Source: UPXZ01 sp964568675 (lineage in GTDB: Bacteria > Bacteroidota > Bacteroidia > Bacteroidales > Paludibacteraceae). From it: a stretch of DNA of 40,514 nucleotides. A program made the translations under genes and the position numbers. Shown here in pieces: positions 16,075-25,050 of the stretch. The stretch is taken from contig CAZMQV010000026.1 of assembly GCA_964568675.1 (NCBI GenBank), positions 1 to 40,514 of the forward strand, read 5' to 3'. The notes below the pieces were generated by a model that made no database searches, was not told the origin of the DNA, and was given only the letters and a program-made list of their open reading frames with translations. Each line of letters starts with the position of its first letter. Position 1 is the first letter of the stretch.

Positions 16075-17421
16075 ATGAAACCATCCATACCCAAAGGAAC
16101 GCGTGATTTCTCGCCACAAGAAATGGCGAATCGCAACTACATTTTCGAAACAATTAAAGATGTTTTTCGCCTCTACGGATTCCAACAAATAGAAACTCCC
16201 GCGATGGAAAACCTTTCAACCTTGCTTGGAAAATATGGCGAAGAGGGCGACAAGCTACTCTTCAAAATCCTAAATTCTGGTGATTATATTTCCAAAGTTA
16301 ACGAAAGCGATTTGACCGAAAAAGACAGCGTAAAACTAACCACCAAAATTTCTGAAAAAGGGCTTCGCTACGACCTCACAGTCCCTTTTGCCCGTTTTGT
16401 GGTGCAACATCGCAATGAAATTTCATTCCCATTCAAGCGTTTCCAGATACAACCGGTTTGGCGCGCCGACCGCCCGCAACGCGGACGTTATCGCGAGTTT
16501 TATCAATGCGACGTGGATGTAGTAGGCAGCGACTCGTTGTTAAATGAGCTGGAACTCATACAGATAGTTGATGAAGTTTATAGACGACTGAATATCAGGG
16601 TAGAATTAAAAATTAATAACCGGAAAATCCTTACGGGAATAGCCGAAGTTATCGGAGAAGCCGAACGCATCACAGACATTACTGTGGCGATAGACAAATT
16701 GGATAAAATCGGGATTGAAAATGTAAACCTTGAGTTGAGCGAAAAAGGCATTTCGGATGAAGCCATTGCCAAAATACAACCAATTCTCAATTTATCCGGG
16801 AGCAATCAAGAGAAACTAAACCAACTGAAATCGGTATTGGCAAGTTCCGAAACCGGGCTGAAAGGCATTGAAGAAATGGAAACAATTTTCAATCTTTGCA
16901 ACAGTGTGAACATAACGACTCACATAGCGCTTGACCTCACACTCGCGCGTGGACTCAACTATTACACCGGTGCTATTTTTGAAGTTAAAGCGCTGGATGT
17001 AGAAATTGGAAGTATCACCGGAGGAGGCAGATATGACAACCTGACAGGTGTTTTCGGGATGCCGGGCGTATCCGGAGTGGGCATTTCGTTTGGCGCCGAT
17101 CGAATCTACGATGTATTGAACCAACTAAATCTGTATCCGGAGACCACAGCCGATCAAACTCAGATTCTTTTTGTAACTTTTGGTGAAAAGGAATTGATTT
17201 ATTCGCTTGATTGGGCTAACAAACTTCGCCAGAAAGGATACAACGTTGAAGTATATCCAGAAGCATCAAAAATGAAAAAGCAAATGAGCTATGCCGACAG
17301 CAAGCGGATACCTTATGTGGCAATTGTGGGCGAAACTGAAATGAATGCCAATAAGGTGATGTTCAAGAATATGAAATCGGGCGAACAGGATTTGGTTTCG
17401 TTCGAAGAAATCGCAATCTGA
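16075..17421 (+). CDS. hisS: Histidyl-tRNA synthetase
   Basis: This class II synthetase charges tRNA-His with histidine. It is 448 residues long, slightly above the average of about 425. It starts with the typical IPKGTRDFSPQEM. Motif 2 is in FQIQPVWRADRPQRGRYREF near residue 125-145, the histidine-binding block is ARGLNYYTGAIFEV near 290, and motif 3 lies in GGGRYDNLTGVFG followed by GVGISFGADRIY. The last 95 residues are the anticodon-binding domain. An insertion-like block around 215-265 (DKLDKIGIENVNLEL and on) resembles the longer Bacteroidota form. No -7 element is clear in the 76 bases after the rpsO terminator. Confidence 0.97.
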   Translation: MKPSIPKGTRDFSPQEMANRNYIFETIKDVFRLYGFQQIETPAMENLSTLLGKYGEEGDKLLFKILNSGDYISKVNESDLTEKDSVKLTTKISEKGLRYDLTVPFARFVVQHRNEISFPFKRFQIQPVWRADRPQRGRYREFYQCDVDVVGSDSLLNELELIQIVDEVYRRLNIRVELKINNRKILTGIAEVIGEAERITDITVAIDKLDKIGIENVNLELSEKGISDEAIAKIQPILNLSGSNQEKLNQLKSVLASSETGLKGIEEMETIFNLCNSVNITTHIALDLTLARGLNYYTGAIFEVKALDVEIGSITGGGRYDNLTGVFGMPGVSGVGISFGADRIYDVLNQLNLYPETTADQTQILFVTFGEKELIYSLDWANKLRQKGYNVEVYPEASKMKKQMSYADSKRIPYVAIVGETEMNANKVMFKNMKSGEQDLVSFEEIAI

Positions 17422-17442
17422 TAGGACACTGCACAGAAGACA

Positions 17443-17497
17443 AAAATCAAAAGCGCATCAAACTGGAATAATTTCCTTTTTATGCGCTTTTGATTTT
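17443..17497. terminator. Bidirectional terminator between hisS and metH
   Basis: A perfect 16-bp stem (17443-17458 with 17482-17497) has an A-run on one side and a T-run on the other, between convergent genes. Confidence 0.85.
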
Positions 17498-17515
17498 ATG
17501 CAGATTCATTCCGAC

Positions 17516-20272
17516 TTAGAAAATTTTCGGCTTCATTTTTTTAGCTTCGCTAAGCGTAAGCAAAGCTGGAGCCGGCGCTTGTTTTTCACGAAGCGACACA
17601 TATTCCGCTTTCGTCGCATCAATTAGTTCAGCTCGCTTTGCCTTATTCATCAGTTGCAACGCGGCAGATACGTTTTGAGAAGCGTCTTTACCATAAATAA
17701 CAAAACCATCGGTATAGTTTGGTTCAATCTTCACAGCAGTATGAATTTTCGATGTTGTGGCTCCACCTATCATTAAAGGAATTTTCAAACCGGCCCGCTG
17801 CATTTCAGCCGCCACATTGGTCATCTCTTCAAGTGATGGCGTAATCAATCCGCTGACACCAACAATATCAACATTCTCTTCAATAGCAGTTTGAATAATT
17901 TTTTCGGTTGGAACCATAACTCCAAGGTCTATCACCTCAAAATTGTTGCAAGCGAGAATTACACCGCAAATATTTTTACCAATATCATGTACATCGCCCT
18001 TCACGGTTGCAAACAAATATTTTCCGGCCGACGTGCTTCCTTCTGTTTTAGTCTTTTCTATCTCGGGCTGAAGAATAGAAACAGCTTTTTTCATTGTGCG
18101 TGCAGTTTTCACCACTTGTGGTAAAAACATTTTTCCGGCACCAAAAAGCTCGCCTACAAGGTTCATTCCATTCATCAACGGTTGCTCTATGATATCGATG
18201 GGTGACGGATATCGTTGCAACGCTTCGGACAAATCTTCCTCCATGTAGTCGCCAATACCTTTTAACAAGGCATATTCAAGACGCTTGTCCAAATCCTCCG
18301 AACGCCACACATCCACTTGCTCCGATTTTTCCTGCGAATTATCGTTCTTTATCGTTTCGGCTAAAGCAACCATCCGTTCCGTTGCGTCATCACGACGATT
18401 GAGCACCACATCTTCAACGTGCTCCAACAATTCGGCGGGTATATCTTCGTAAATCTGCAACATTCCTGCATTCACAATACCCATATCCATACCGGCCTGA
18501 ATGGCGTAATACAGAAAAACAGAGTGAATGGCTTCGCGTACCGGATTGTTGCCTCTAAATGAAAATGAAAGGTTGCTAACTCCCCCACTCACTTTGGCAT
18601 AGGGTAGATTTTCCTTAATCCATCGGGTAGCGTTAATAAAATCAACACCATAATTATTGTGTTCTTCAATTCCGGTAGCAATGGCAAGCACATTGGGGTC
18701 GAAAATAATATCTTGAGCTGGAAACCCTACTTTATCAACCAATATATTGTAGGCTCGCGTGCATATTTCCACTCTACGGTCCAAATTATCCGCCTGACCT
18801 TTTTCATCAAAAGCCATTACTACAACTGCGGCGCCATATTTCTTCACTAATTCTGCTTTTTTGATAAAATCGTCTTCACCCTCTTTCAAGCTAATGGAAT
18901 TGACGATACATTTCCCTTGCACGCATTTCAAACCAGCCTCGATTACCTCCCACTTGGAGCTATCGAGCATGATGGGAACGCGCGAAATCTCGGGTTCAGA
19001 CACAAGATAATTCAGAAAAACTTCCATCTCTTCAGCCGATTCGAGCATGGCATCGTCCATATTCACATCAATCACCTGTGCACCATCTTCCACCTGTTTT
19101 CGGGCAATGGAAAGCGCTTCATCGTATTTTTTAGCGTTGATTAAGCGTAAAAATGCTTTTGAACCGGCCACATTGCATCGTTCGCCGATATTAAGAAAAA
19201 GCGAACGCTCTTCTTTTTTCGACATATCCGCAGATTTCACAACCACTTCTTCCAAACCACTCAACCGAAGATCATAATTCATCGGAGACGGCACTCTTAT
19301 TTCTGTATTATTTATCAGATTTTGATATTCGGCGATGTGCTCGGGAGTTGTACCGCAGCACCCACCGATAATATTAACCAATTTTTCATCAAAATACTCT
19401 TTCACCTGCGCCGCCATGATAGCGGGCGTTTCATCATATTCTCCAAACTGATTGGGAAGTCCGGCATTGGGGTAAGCGCTCACAAAATATGGTGTTCGTT
19501 TGGCGAGTTCTTGCAAATAAGGTTTTAAATCTTTAGCGCCAAAGGAGCAATTCAACCCCACCGATAGCAAATCGGCATGGTCGATGGATGTAAGAAAAGC
19601 CCCTAAAGTCTGCCCCGACAGTGTTCGGCCACTTTTATCGGTTACGGTTACCGATAGCATCAGTTCAACCCGTTTACCTGCCTCAGCCATGGCTTCTTCG
19701 GCTGCAAAGAGCGCGGCTTTAGCATTAAGTGTGTCAAAAATAGTTTCTATAAGCAGGGCATCTACCCCACCCGCTATCAGCGCGAGTATCTGCTGCTTGT
19801 AAGCACCCACTAATTGATCGAAACTTATAGCACGGAAAGCAGGATTATTGACATCGGGCGACATGGATGCGGTCTTATTTGTTGGGCCTACAGCGCCGGC
19901 AACAAACCGAGGTTTATTCGGATTTTTAGCAGTCCATTCATCAGCGCAACGTCGTGCCAATCGGGCAGCCTCAATATTTATTTCATAGACCAATTCGCTC
20001 ATGCCATAATCATCCATCGATATTTGCTGCGCGTTAAAGGTATTGGTTTCGATGATATCGGCACCCGCTTCGAGATACTGGCTATGGATATTGTATATTA
20101 TTTCGGGCTGTGAAAGCACCAGCAAATCGTTGTTACCTTTCTGCAGTTTAGCCGCCGAGGCAAAACGAGTGCCACGATAGCCGTTCTCATCCAATTTATG
20201 ACGTTGAATCATGGTGCCCATCGCTCCGTCGAGTACCAAAATCCGTTTTTCAAGTTCTGTTCTTAAACTCAT
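17516..20272 (-). CDS. metH: Cobalamin-dependent methionine synthase without activation domain
   Basis: MetH moves the methyl group of methyltetrahydrofolate through cobalamin to homocysteine. At 918 residues it covers three of the four modules. The homocysteine domain (1-320) has DGAMGTM and zinc-binding Cys in GLNCSFGA near 240 and GGCCGTT near 304. The pterin domain (345-610) has NIGERCNVAGS and DVNMDDAML. The cap (about 640-735) and B12 domain (740-890) have GDVHDIGKN near 759, whose His coordinates cobalt, plus SGLITPSLEEM and GGATTSKIHTA. The protein ends at KKMKPKIF, exactly where the linker to the SAM-dependent reactivation domain would begin in the roughly 1230-residue E. coli enzyme. 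No frameshifted remnant follows. A TATCTTTG element lies upstream. I see no B12 riboswitch. Confidence 0.96.
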   Translation of the reverse strand: MSLRTELEKRILVLDGAMGTMIQRHKLDENGYRGTRFASAAKLQKGNNDLLVLSQPEIIYNIHSQYLEAGADIIETNTFNAQQISMDDYGMSELVYEINIEAARLARRCADEWTAKNPNKPRFVAGAVGPTNKTASMSPDVNNPAFRAISFDQLVGAYKQQILALIAGGVDALLIETIFDTLNAKAALFAAEEAMAEAGKRVELMLSVTVTDKSGRTLSGQTLGAFLTSIDHADLLSVGLNCSFGAKDLKPYLQELAKRTPYFVSAYPNAGLPNQFGEYDETPAIMAAQVKEYFDEKLVNIIGGCCGTTPEHIAEYQNLINNTEIRVPSPMNYDLRLSGLEEVVVKSADMSKKEERSLFLNIGERCNVAGSKAFLRLINAKKYDEALSIARKQVEDGAQVIDVNMDDAMLESAEEMEVFLNYLVSEPEISRVPIMLDSSKWEVIEAGLKCVQGKCIVNSISLKEGEDDFIKKAELVKKYGAAVVVMAFDEKGQADNLDRRVEICTRAYNILVDKVGFPAQDIIFDPNVLAIATGIEEHNNYGVDFINATRWIKENLPYAKVSGGVSNLSFSFRGNNPVREAIHSVFLYYAIQAGMDMGIVNAGMLQIYEDIPAELLEHVEDVVLNRRDDATERMVALAETIKNDNSQEKSEQVDVWRSEDLDKRLEYALLKGIGDYMEEDLSEALQRYPSPIDIIEQPLMNGMNLVGELFGAGKMFLPQVVKTARTMKKAVSILQPEIEKTKTEGSTSAGKYLFATVKGDVHDIGKNICGVILACNNFEVIDLGVMVPTEKIIQTAIEENVDIVGVSGLITPSLEEMTNVAAEMQRAGLKIPLMIGGATTSKIHTAVKIEPNYTDGFVIYGKDASQNVSAALQLMNKAKRAELIDATKAEYVSLREKQAPAPALLTLSEAKKMKPKIF

Positions 20273-20294
20273 GTTTCAATCATTTTTTAAAATA

Positions 20295-20302
20295 CAAAGA
20301 TA
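20295..20302 (-). promoter_or_regulatory. -7 element of the metH promoter
   Basis: On the minus strand TATCTTTG (20302-20295) lies 22 bases before the ATG. There is no clear TTG upstream. The leader is too short to contain a riboswitch. Confidence 0.5.
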
Positions 20303-20378
20303 GTGATAAAACAGTAAACGAGCCTGATAGTTTAGAATAAAACAGTTTTCAAGGATTCAAAATGATTTTTTAAAATAC

Positions 20379-20411
20379 AAAAAGACGTTCATTGAAATGA
20401 AACGTCTTTTT
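20379..20411 (-). terminator. gpmI terminator
   Basis: AAAAAGACGTT (20379-20389) pairs with the AACGTCTTTTT arm ending at 20411, with one bulged base near the loop. T-rich sequence follows on the minus strand. It lies 41 bases after the gpmI stop. Confidence 0.8.
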
Positions 20412-20452
20412 GACAAAATCGAATAAAATCAAACGATGTGATTTATTTGCGT

Positions 20453-21979
20453 CTAAAATGTGAGAAGCCCCTTACCTGTCATTTCCGCAGCTTTCTCAAT
20501 TCCTAAAATTTGACAGATTGTAGGTGAAACATCTGCAAGAATACCGTTTTCAACTTTCGCTGTTAGATTTTCAGTTACATAAACGATAGGTACCGGATTG
20601 AGCGAGTGCGCTGTGTTTGGCGAGCCATCGGCGTTTATCGCGTTATCGGCGTTACCATGGTCGGCAATGATAATAGTTTCATAATCATTTGCTTTAGCAG
20701 CTTCAACTACTTTTTCAACACATTTGTCTATTGTTTCCACAGCTTTAATAATGGCTTCCTTCACGCCGGTATGTCCCACCATGTCGCCATTTGCAAAATT
20801 CAAAACAATAAAGTCGTATTTTTGTGAGTTCAATGCCTCTACCATTTTCGTAGCTACTTCCGGCGCGCTCATTTCGGGTTGGAGGTCGTAAGTAGCCACT
20901 TTTGGAGAAGCTACAAGGATGCGATCTTCGCCCTGAAATTCAGCTTCACGTCCACCCGAGAAGAAGAATGTAACGTGCGCAAATTTTTCGGTTTCAGCCA
21001 CACGAAGTTGCGTCATTCCCAATCCGGATACGTATTCGCCCATTGTATTGGCTACATTATCTTTATCGAAAAGAATATTCAAGCCTTTGAATGAACTATC
21101 ATAAGGAGTCATTGTGAAGTATTGCAAAGGTATTGTATGCATGCCATGTTCCTGCATATTTTCTTGCGTCAACACGATAGTCAATTCCTTGGCACGGTCG
21201 TTACGATAGTTGAAGAAGATAACGACATCTCCCTCTTCGATTGTTGCTAAAGCTTTTCCATTTTCATCGACATGAACAATGGGTTTGATAAACTCATCAG
21301 TAACACCGGCATCATAAGAAGCCTGTACTGCAGCTACCATATCGGTTGCCGGAGTTCCTTTGCCTCGAACAAGCAAATCGTAAGCTTCTTTCACGCGTTC
21401 CCAGCGTTTGTCTCTATCCATCGAGTAATAACGCCCGATGATAGAAGCAATCTTTCCGGTTGATGCCGCCAAATGATCTTCAAGCTCTTGAATAAAACCT
21501 TTTCCACTGCGTGGGTCGGTATCGCGTCCATCCATAAACGCGTGAACATACGCGTCGGCTACTCCATATTCTTTTGCAATATCAATCAGTTTCAACAAAT
21601 GTTCGAGCGAACTGTGAACCCCACCATCAGAAACCAAACCCATGAAGTGAATTTTTTTCTGATTATCGCGGGCATAGCCGTAAGCTTTAACGATTTCGGG
21701 ATTTTGCAGAATAGAATTATCACGACAGGCGCGATTGATTTTCACCAAATCCTGATATACAACGCGTCCGGCGCCAATATTCAGGTGGCCTACTTCCGAG
21801 TTACCCATCTGTCCATCAGGCAGTCCTACATTTTCGCCCGAAGCCAGGAGATATGAATTGGGATATTTCGCCAACAACGAATCCCAATAAGGTGTCGGTG
21901 TGTTGTAGATCAAATCGGACTCCGAGTGATTACCTATTCCCCATCCATCGAGGATCATCAACAATGCTTTTTTTCTCAT
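20453..21979 (-). CDS. gpmI: 2,3-bisphosphoglycerate-independent phosphoglycerate mutase
   Basis: GpmI converts 3-phosphoglycerate to 2-phosphoglycerate in glycolysis with two Mn ions. At 508 residues it has the standard length. Metal and catalytic motifs are LDGWGIG near residue 10, the phosphoserine in GNSEVGH near 60, HAFMDGRDT near 145, NYRNDRAKEL near 260, NFANGDMVGHTG near 400 and IIADHGNAD near 440. It has its own -7 element (22036-22043) and terminator, so it is a single-gene unit. Confidence 0.97.
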   Translation of the reverse strand: MRKKALLMILDGWGIGNHSESDLIYNTPTPYWDSLLAKYPNSYLLASGENVGLPDGQMGNSEVGHLNIGAGRVVYQDLVKINRACRDNSILQNPEIVKAYGYARDNQKKIHFMGLVSDGGVHSSLEHLLKLIDIAKEYGVADAYVHAFMDGRDTDPRSGKGFIQELEDHLAASTGKIASIIGRYYSMDRDKRWERVKEAYDLLVRGKGTPATDMVAAVQASYDAGVTDEFIKPIVHVDENGKALATIEEGDVVIFFNYRNDRAKELTIVLTQENMQEHGMHTIPLQYFTMTPYDSSFKGLNILFDKDNVANTMGEYVSGLGMTQLRVAETEKFAHVTFFFSGGREAEFQGEDRILVASPKVATYDLQPEMSAPEVATKMVEALNSQKYDFIVLNFANGDMVGHTGVKEAIIKAVETIDKCVEKVVEAAKANDYETIIIADHGNADNAINADGSPNTAHSLNPVPIVYVTENLTAKVENGILADVSPTICQILGIEKAAEMTGKGLLTF

Positions 21980-22035
21980 TTTTTTATTTGTTTAAGAATT
22001 ATATTTATACCTTTTATTGTTATTTTTTCATTGTG

Positions 22036-22043
22036 CAAAGTTA
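22036..22043 (-). promoter_or_regulatory. -7 element of the gpmI promoter
   Basis: On the minus strand TAACTTTG (22043-22036) matches TAnnTTTG, 57 bases before the ATG. No TTG is clear at -33. Confidence 0.5.
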
Positions 22044-22222
22044 CTGATTTTTTTGACAGTAGATGATAATTTCTATCTACTGATTTTCTGAAACAATTTC
22101 GGCCGGTAAGCACTACATCACAACAAAATCAAACGATATAATTAAACAAGTATCGGCTAAAAATGTTTAGCTTTATCTTTTTATTTATTTACTTTTGGTT
22201 TATGCCTACGCATGGTCAACTC

Positions 22223-22936
22223 TTACTCACATTTCAGGTAAAAATCTCTCACAAATGATTCATATTCTTCGGTATAATGAGCACGTTCCTTTTCGATGGT
22301 CAATTTGGAAATGGCGCATTCAACTTGCTTTTTGCAAAATTCGAGTAAAACTCTTTTAGGCGGACGAGTGTAATTTGGATAAAGTATCGTTTTTTTGGAG
22401 CAAAACAAAGCTAATTTCCCGGCTTGCTCAATAAGCTTTTCACCTTCCTCAATTGGGAGAATCAAACACAATCTGCCGTCATCATGCAATAGTTTAATCG
22501 CGTTAATCAGCAAATCAAGGTGTGGCAAGGAGTCGGCATGGCGCGCAAGCGATCGCTTTTCGGATGGATTCTTCAACGAATCAGTGAAAAAAGGGGGATT
22601 GGAAACTATCAAATCAAACTGCTCGGTATGTTTGAGCGCAAAGTTCTGAAATGAAACATGTTCAACCACTATTCGGTTGCTCCACGCTGAACGTTCTATA
22701 TTTTCGCGGGATTGCGACACACAATCTTTTTCCACATCAATGGCGGTGATTTGAGCAACGCTGCGCTGGGCGAGCATTAGGGCGATAAGTCCCGACCCAC
22801 AACCTACGTCAAGGATATTTTTAGCATCACCTACCGAAGTCCATGCACCCAATGTTACACCATCGGCACCCACTTTCATGGCACATTTATCATGGTAAAC
22901 CGAAAATTGTTTAAAACGAAAAAAGGGATTTGGCAT
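22223..22936 (-). CDS. tRNA1(Val) (adenine37-N6)-methyltransferase type (TrmN6/YfiC)
   Basis: A 237-residue SAM-dependent methyltransferase. The start MPNPFFRFKQFSVYHDKCAMKVGADGV matches YfiC/TrmN6, which methylates A37 of tRNA1-Val. Further evidence is LGAWT, the SAM loop DVGCGSGLIALMLAQ near residue 38, DIEKD-like DVEKDCV, and the adenine-methyltransferase motif NPPFF in VSNPPFF near 113. I chose the ATG at 22936 because this is the family N-terminus; an upstream in-frame ATG at 23188 would add 84 residues that overlap the neighbouring gene and look like nothing. The gap to the upstream gene is 16 bases, so co-transcription is likely. The exact substrate is inferred from the family. Confidence 0.9.
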   Translation of the reverse strand: MPNPFFRFKQFSVYHDKCAMKVGADGVTLGAWTSVGDAKNILDVGCGSGLIALMLAQRSVAQITAIDVEKDCVSQSRENIERSAWSNRIVVEHVSFQNFALKHTEQFDLIVSNPPFFTDSLKNPSEKRSLARHADSLPHLDLLINAIKLLHDDGRLCLILPIEEGEKLIEQAGKLALFCSKKTILYPNYTRPPKRVLLEFCKKQVECAISKLTIEKERAHYTEEYESFVRDFYLKCE

Positions 22937-22952
22937 TCTTGACACAAAGGTA

Positions 22953-23624
22953 TTAACGATTACGGCCGGAGGATTGTTGCGTAGCACTTCGGGATGCGCC
23001 CTCATTTCGCACAGATGACCTACGTTGCTGCGTGTCGGACACTGACTCGCGTTGAGTTTGTGAACGTTCCCGGGTAGAGATAGTGGATGATGAACGGGCA
23101 GGCGATTCCGAATTAAAGGTTTGGCGGGTAGGTCGGGTACCACTTCGTGTATTTTCGTCCATCCTATTTTCCCGACGGCTTGCTTCACGCGTATCTACAG
23201 TAGCTCTGCTCTGCCTTCCGCTTATTTCTCGCTGATAGTTATTAACTCGCGAGGCACCATCCGTGCGCATGAAGTTTTGTTTCCCGTCAATCTCCACCGA
23301 CAAAGGTTCTGTTCGGATATTCCTCAAGTCGTTGACCTGACGAGGAGTAAGCACTTTTTCAATTTCATTGTTTTTACTCTTTATAAGATTGACAGCGTCG
23401 GTTCGTCTGTTGGTTGATTTTCGCTCACGCGCATATTTCAGATTTATTTCGTAGATTTTACTTGTCTGCTCGTCCGTGAGATTCAGTTCTTTTTGTAGCT
23501 TCTCGGTCTGCTTCGAGGCTTCGATTTCCAACACACGAGCGTCCGCTACATTTTGCGCCGACACAAGCATGGAGAAACTCAATATTAGCGCTAATAAACT
23601 ATATTTCAGGCAGATTCTTATCAT
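22953..23624 (-). CDS. Small periplasmic protein with an Arg/Ser-rich tail
   Basis: The 223-residue product has a signal peptide (1-23, cut after VSA before QNVADA). Residues 30-105 are helical and contain LNLTDEQTSKIYEINLKYARE and LTPRQVNDLRNI, which resemble the LTxxQ helical repeats of Spy/CpxP-type proteins; the similarity is weak and by eye. Residues 110-223 are strongly biased to Arg, Ser, Gln, Thr, Asn and Glu (for example RESVSDTQQRRSSVRNEG) and probably disordered. It would be periplasmic. It lies 16 bases upstream of the tRNA methyltransferase with no obvious functional link. The function is unknown. Confidence 0.75.
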   Translation of the reverse strand: MIRICLKYSLLALILSFSMLVSAQNVADARVLEIEASKQTEKLQKELNLTDEQTSKIYEINLKYARERKSTNRRTDAVNLIKSKNNEIEKVLTPRQVNDLRNIRTEPLSVEIDGKQNFMRTDGASRVNNYQREISGRQSRATVDTREASRRENRMDENTRSGTRPTRQTFNSESPARSSSTISTRERSQTQRESVSDTQQRRSSVRNEGASRSATQQSSGRNR

Positions 23625-23695
23625 TATTCAGGAAATCGACAACTATTACATCCGATTAATTTACTAACAACAATTTCCATACCAAACAAATAAAA

Positions 23696-23728
23696 CAGGA
23701 AGTATTATCCTATCATTAACACTTCCTG
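23696..23728 (-). terminator. Terminator of the exonuclease-DUF438 unit
   Basis: CAGGAAGT (23696-23703) pairs with ACTTCCTG (23721-23728), followed on the minus strand by TTTTATTTG. It lies 85 bases after the DUF438 stop. Confidence 0.65.
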
Positions 23729-23812
23729 CTCGCAAATCTCAACTCACATCATTATGTTAATTCCTGAATTGAAATAATTGATTTCATACAGTTTTTCACA
23801 TCATCACCCCGG

Positions 23813-25018
23813 CTAAGCTTCCCAATCTAAAATGCGTCGGTCGCCTTCCAATTTCTGGATTTCGCTTATTTCCTGCGACACTTCAATCACTCCTTTATAC
23901 TCACCATCCTGGTTGCGAACGGCAAAATACTGAATCAGCACCCGCTTTCCGGTGCGCATACTTATCCAAAAGCTGGCAGAGTCTTTCGTTCCTTCCCGAA
24001 ATGCTTCCACTATTTTTTCCACCACATGCACACTTTCTTTAGGATGACAATTGTGCACGTCGCGCCCGATGACGGCATTCGTACGATGAAAAATTCGCTC
24101 TTTAGGTGATGAGAAGAAACGGACACAATCGTTTTCGTCAACATAGGTAATATCTACCGGAAGGTGATTAAACACAAGCACGATTTGCTCCGCCGTGAGT
24201 TGTCCGCTTTTCAAATCGATTAAACCGGAAGGCATAGTACTCGCCATCTCCACCCTTTCCGCTTTTTTATCCGGGTTTTGATATGGGAATCCCGACTCTA
24301 CGCTTTCATTCCAAAGCGCCTCGATTTCTTCCGCCGGAATATATTTTTCTACGAATGGATAAAGCAGTCGTTCCTCGCGGAAAATTATCGAATAGATATT
24401 GTAAAAGATATCACCTGTCAGCCTGTTCAACCGCTTCATGTCGGACTTTACGGATGCTATATTTTCTATCAATTCATTGATGTTTCTCCGTATATCATCA
24501 TGAATAGACCACATCACCGCGATACAACGATAATTGGGCAAATGCTTTTCGAGCAATGGAAAAAGGATGTTTTCTTTTATCAAATAATAATCGGTGAAAC
24601 GCTGCACATCGAGCCACAAAGCAGTGAGTTCCTGCTTGTGAATATCGGTAAATTCATTTCGGTTTATTTCAAGAATATAAGGGCGTATCTTATCCAAGCG
24701 CTTGATTGCCTCCTCGTTGTTGCGGATACACACTCCGAAGAAACTATCGTCGGCGGGTTTTTTGTATGGGAAATCGTCCAATGGCCGACGCAGCACATTG
24801 AGCAATTTATTAATACCGGATTTCACATCCGCCATCGAATATTCTTTTTCAACCAACTGATGAACAAACACTACAACATCCTCCGGAGTAACCTGAGCAA
24901 TAGTAGTTGGCTGGAATTTATGGATAGTCTCCGAGGCATTGCGTTTATATACAATTGCTTCGAAAAGTTCGGTCAAATCGGCAAGTCTCTTTGCCTGATG
25001 TGTGGTAAATTCGGACAT
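23813..25018 (-). CDS. DUF438 / hemerythrin-like / PAS sensor protein
   Basis: A 401-residue soluble protein. Residues 1-85 fit DUF438 (LTELFEAIVYKRNA, ITPEDVV-like VTPEDVVVF, VEKEYSMADVKSG). Residues 90-235 fit the four-helix hemerythrin (HHE) fold: KENILFPLLEKHL, AVMWSIHDDIRRNI, FREERLLYPFVEKYI. Residues 270-395 form a PAS domain (VFNHLPVDITYVDENDCVRF, HRTNAVIGRDVHNCHPKES, FAVRNQDGEYKGVIEVSQEI). Family members are thought to sense redox state, oxygen or nitric oxide. Here the His normally found in the HY-x-x-KEN block reads YY (Tyr144), so an intact di-iron site is doubtful. No output domain is present. It lies 32 bases after the exonuclease and is probably co-transcribed. Confidence 0.88.
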   Translation of the reverse strand: MSEFTTHQAKRLADLTELFEAIVYKRNASETIHKFQPTTIAQVTPEDVVVFVHQLVEKEYSMADVKSGINKLLNVLRRPLDDFPYKKPADDSFFGVCIRNNEEAIKRLDKIRPYILEINRNEFTDIHKQELTALWLDVQRFTDYYLIKENILFPLLEKHLPNYRCIAVMWSIHDDIRRNINELIENIASVKSDMKRLNRLTGDIFYNIYSIIFREERLLYPFVEKYIPAEEIEALWNESVESGFPYQNPDKKAERVEMASTMPSGLIDLKSGQLTAEQIVLVFNHLPVDITYVDENDCVRFFSSPKERIFHRTNAVIGRDVHNCHPKESVHVVEKIVEAFREGTKDSASFWISMRTGKRVLIQYFAVRNQDGEYKGVIEVSQEISEIQKLEGDRRILDWEA

Positions 25019-25050
25019 AACAGTTCAAAATATCATGTAAGAGAAAACAA

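Noticed and set aside
20273..20452. Cobalamin riboswitch before metH
   Set aside because: The space is 180 bases, most of it the gpmI terminator, and the -7 element lies 22 bases before the ATG, leaving no room for a riboswitch.
22945..22952. TACCTTTG just before the TrmN6-type gene as a promoter
   Set aside because: It would start transcription at the start codon or beyond it and has no -33 TTG, so it is probably chance.
22936..23188. Extended N-terminus of the TrmN6-type methyltransferase
   Set aside because: The extra 84 residues overlap the upstream gene in another frame and do not resemble the family; the ATG at 22936 gives the known N-terminus.
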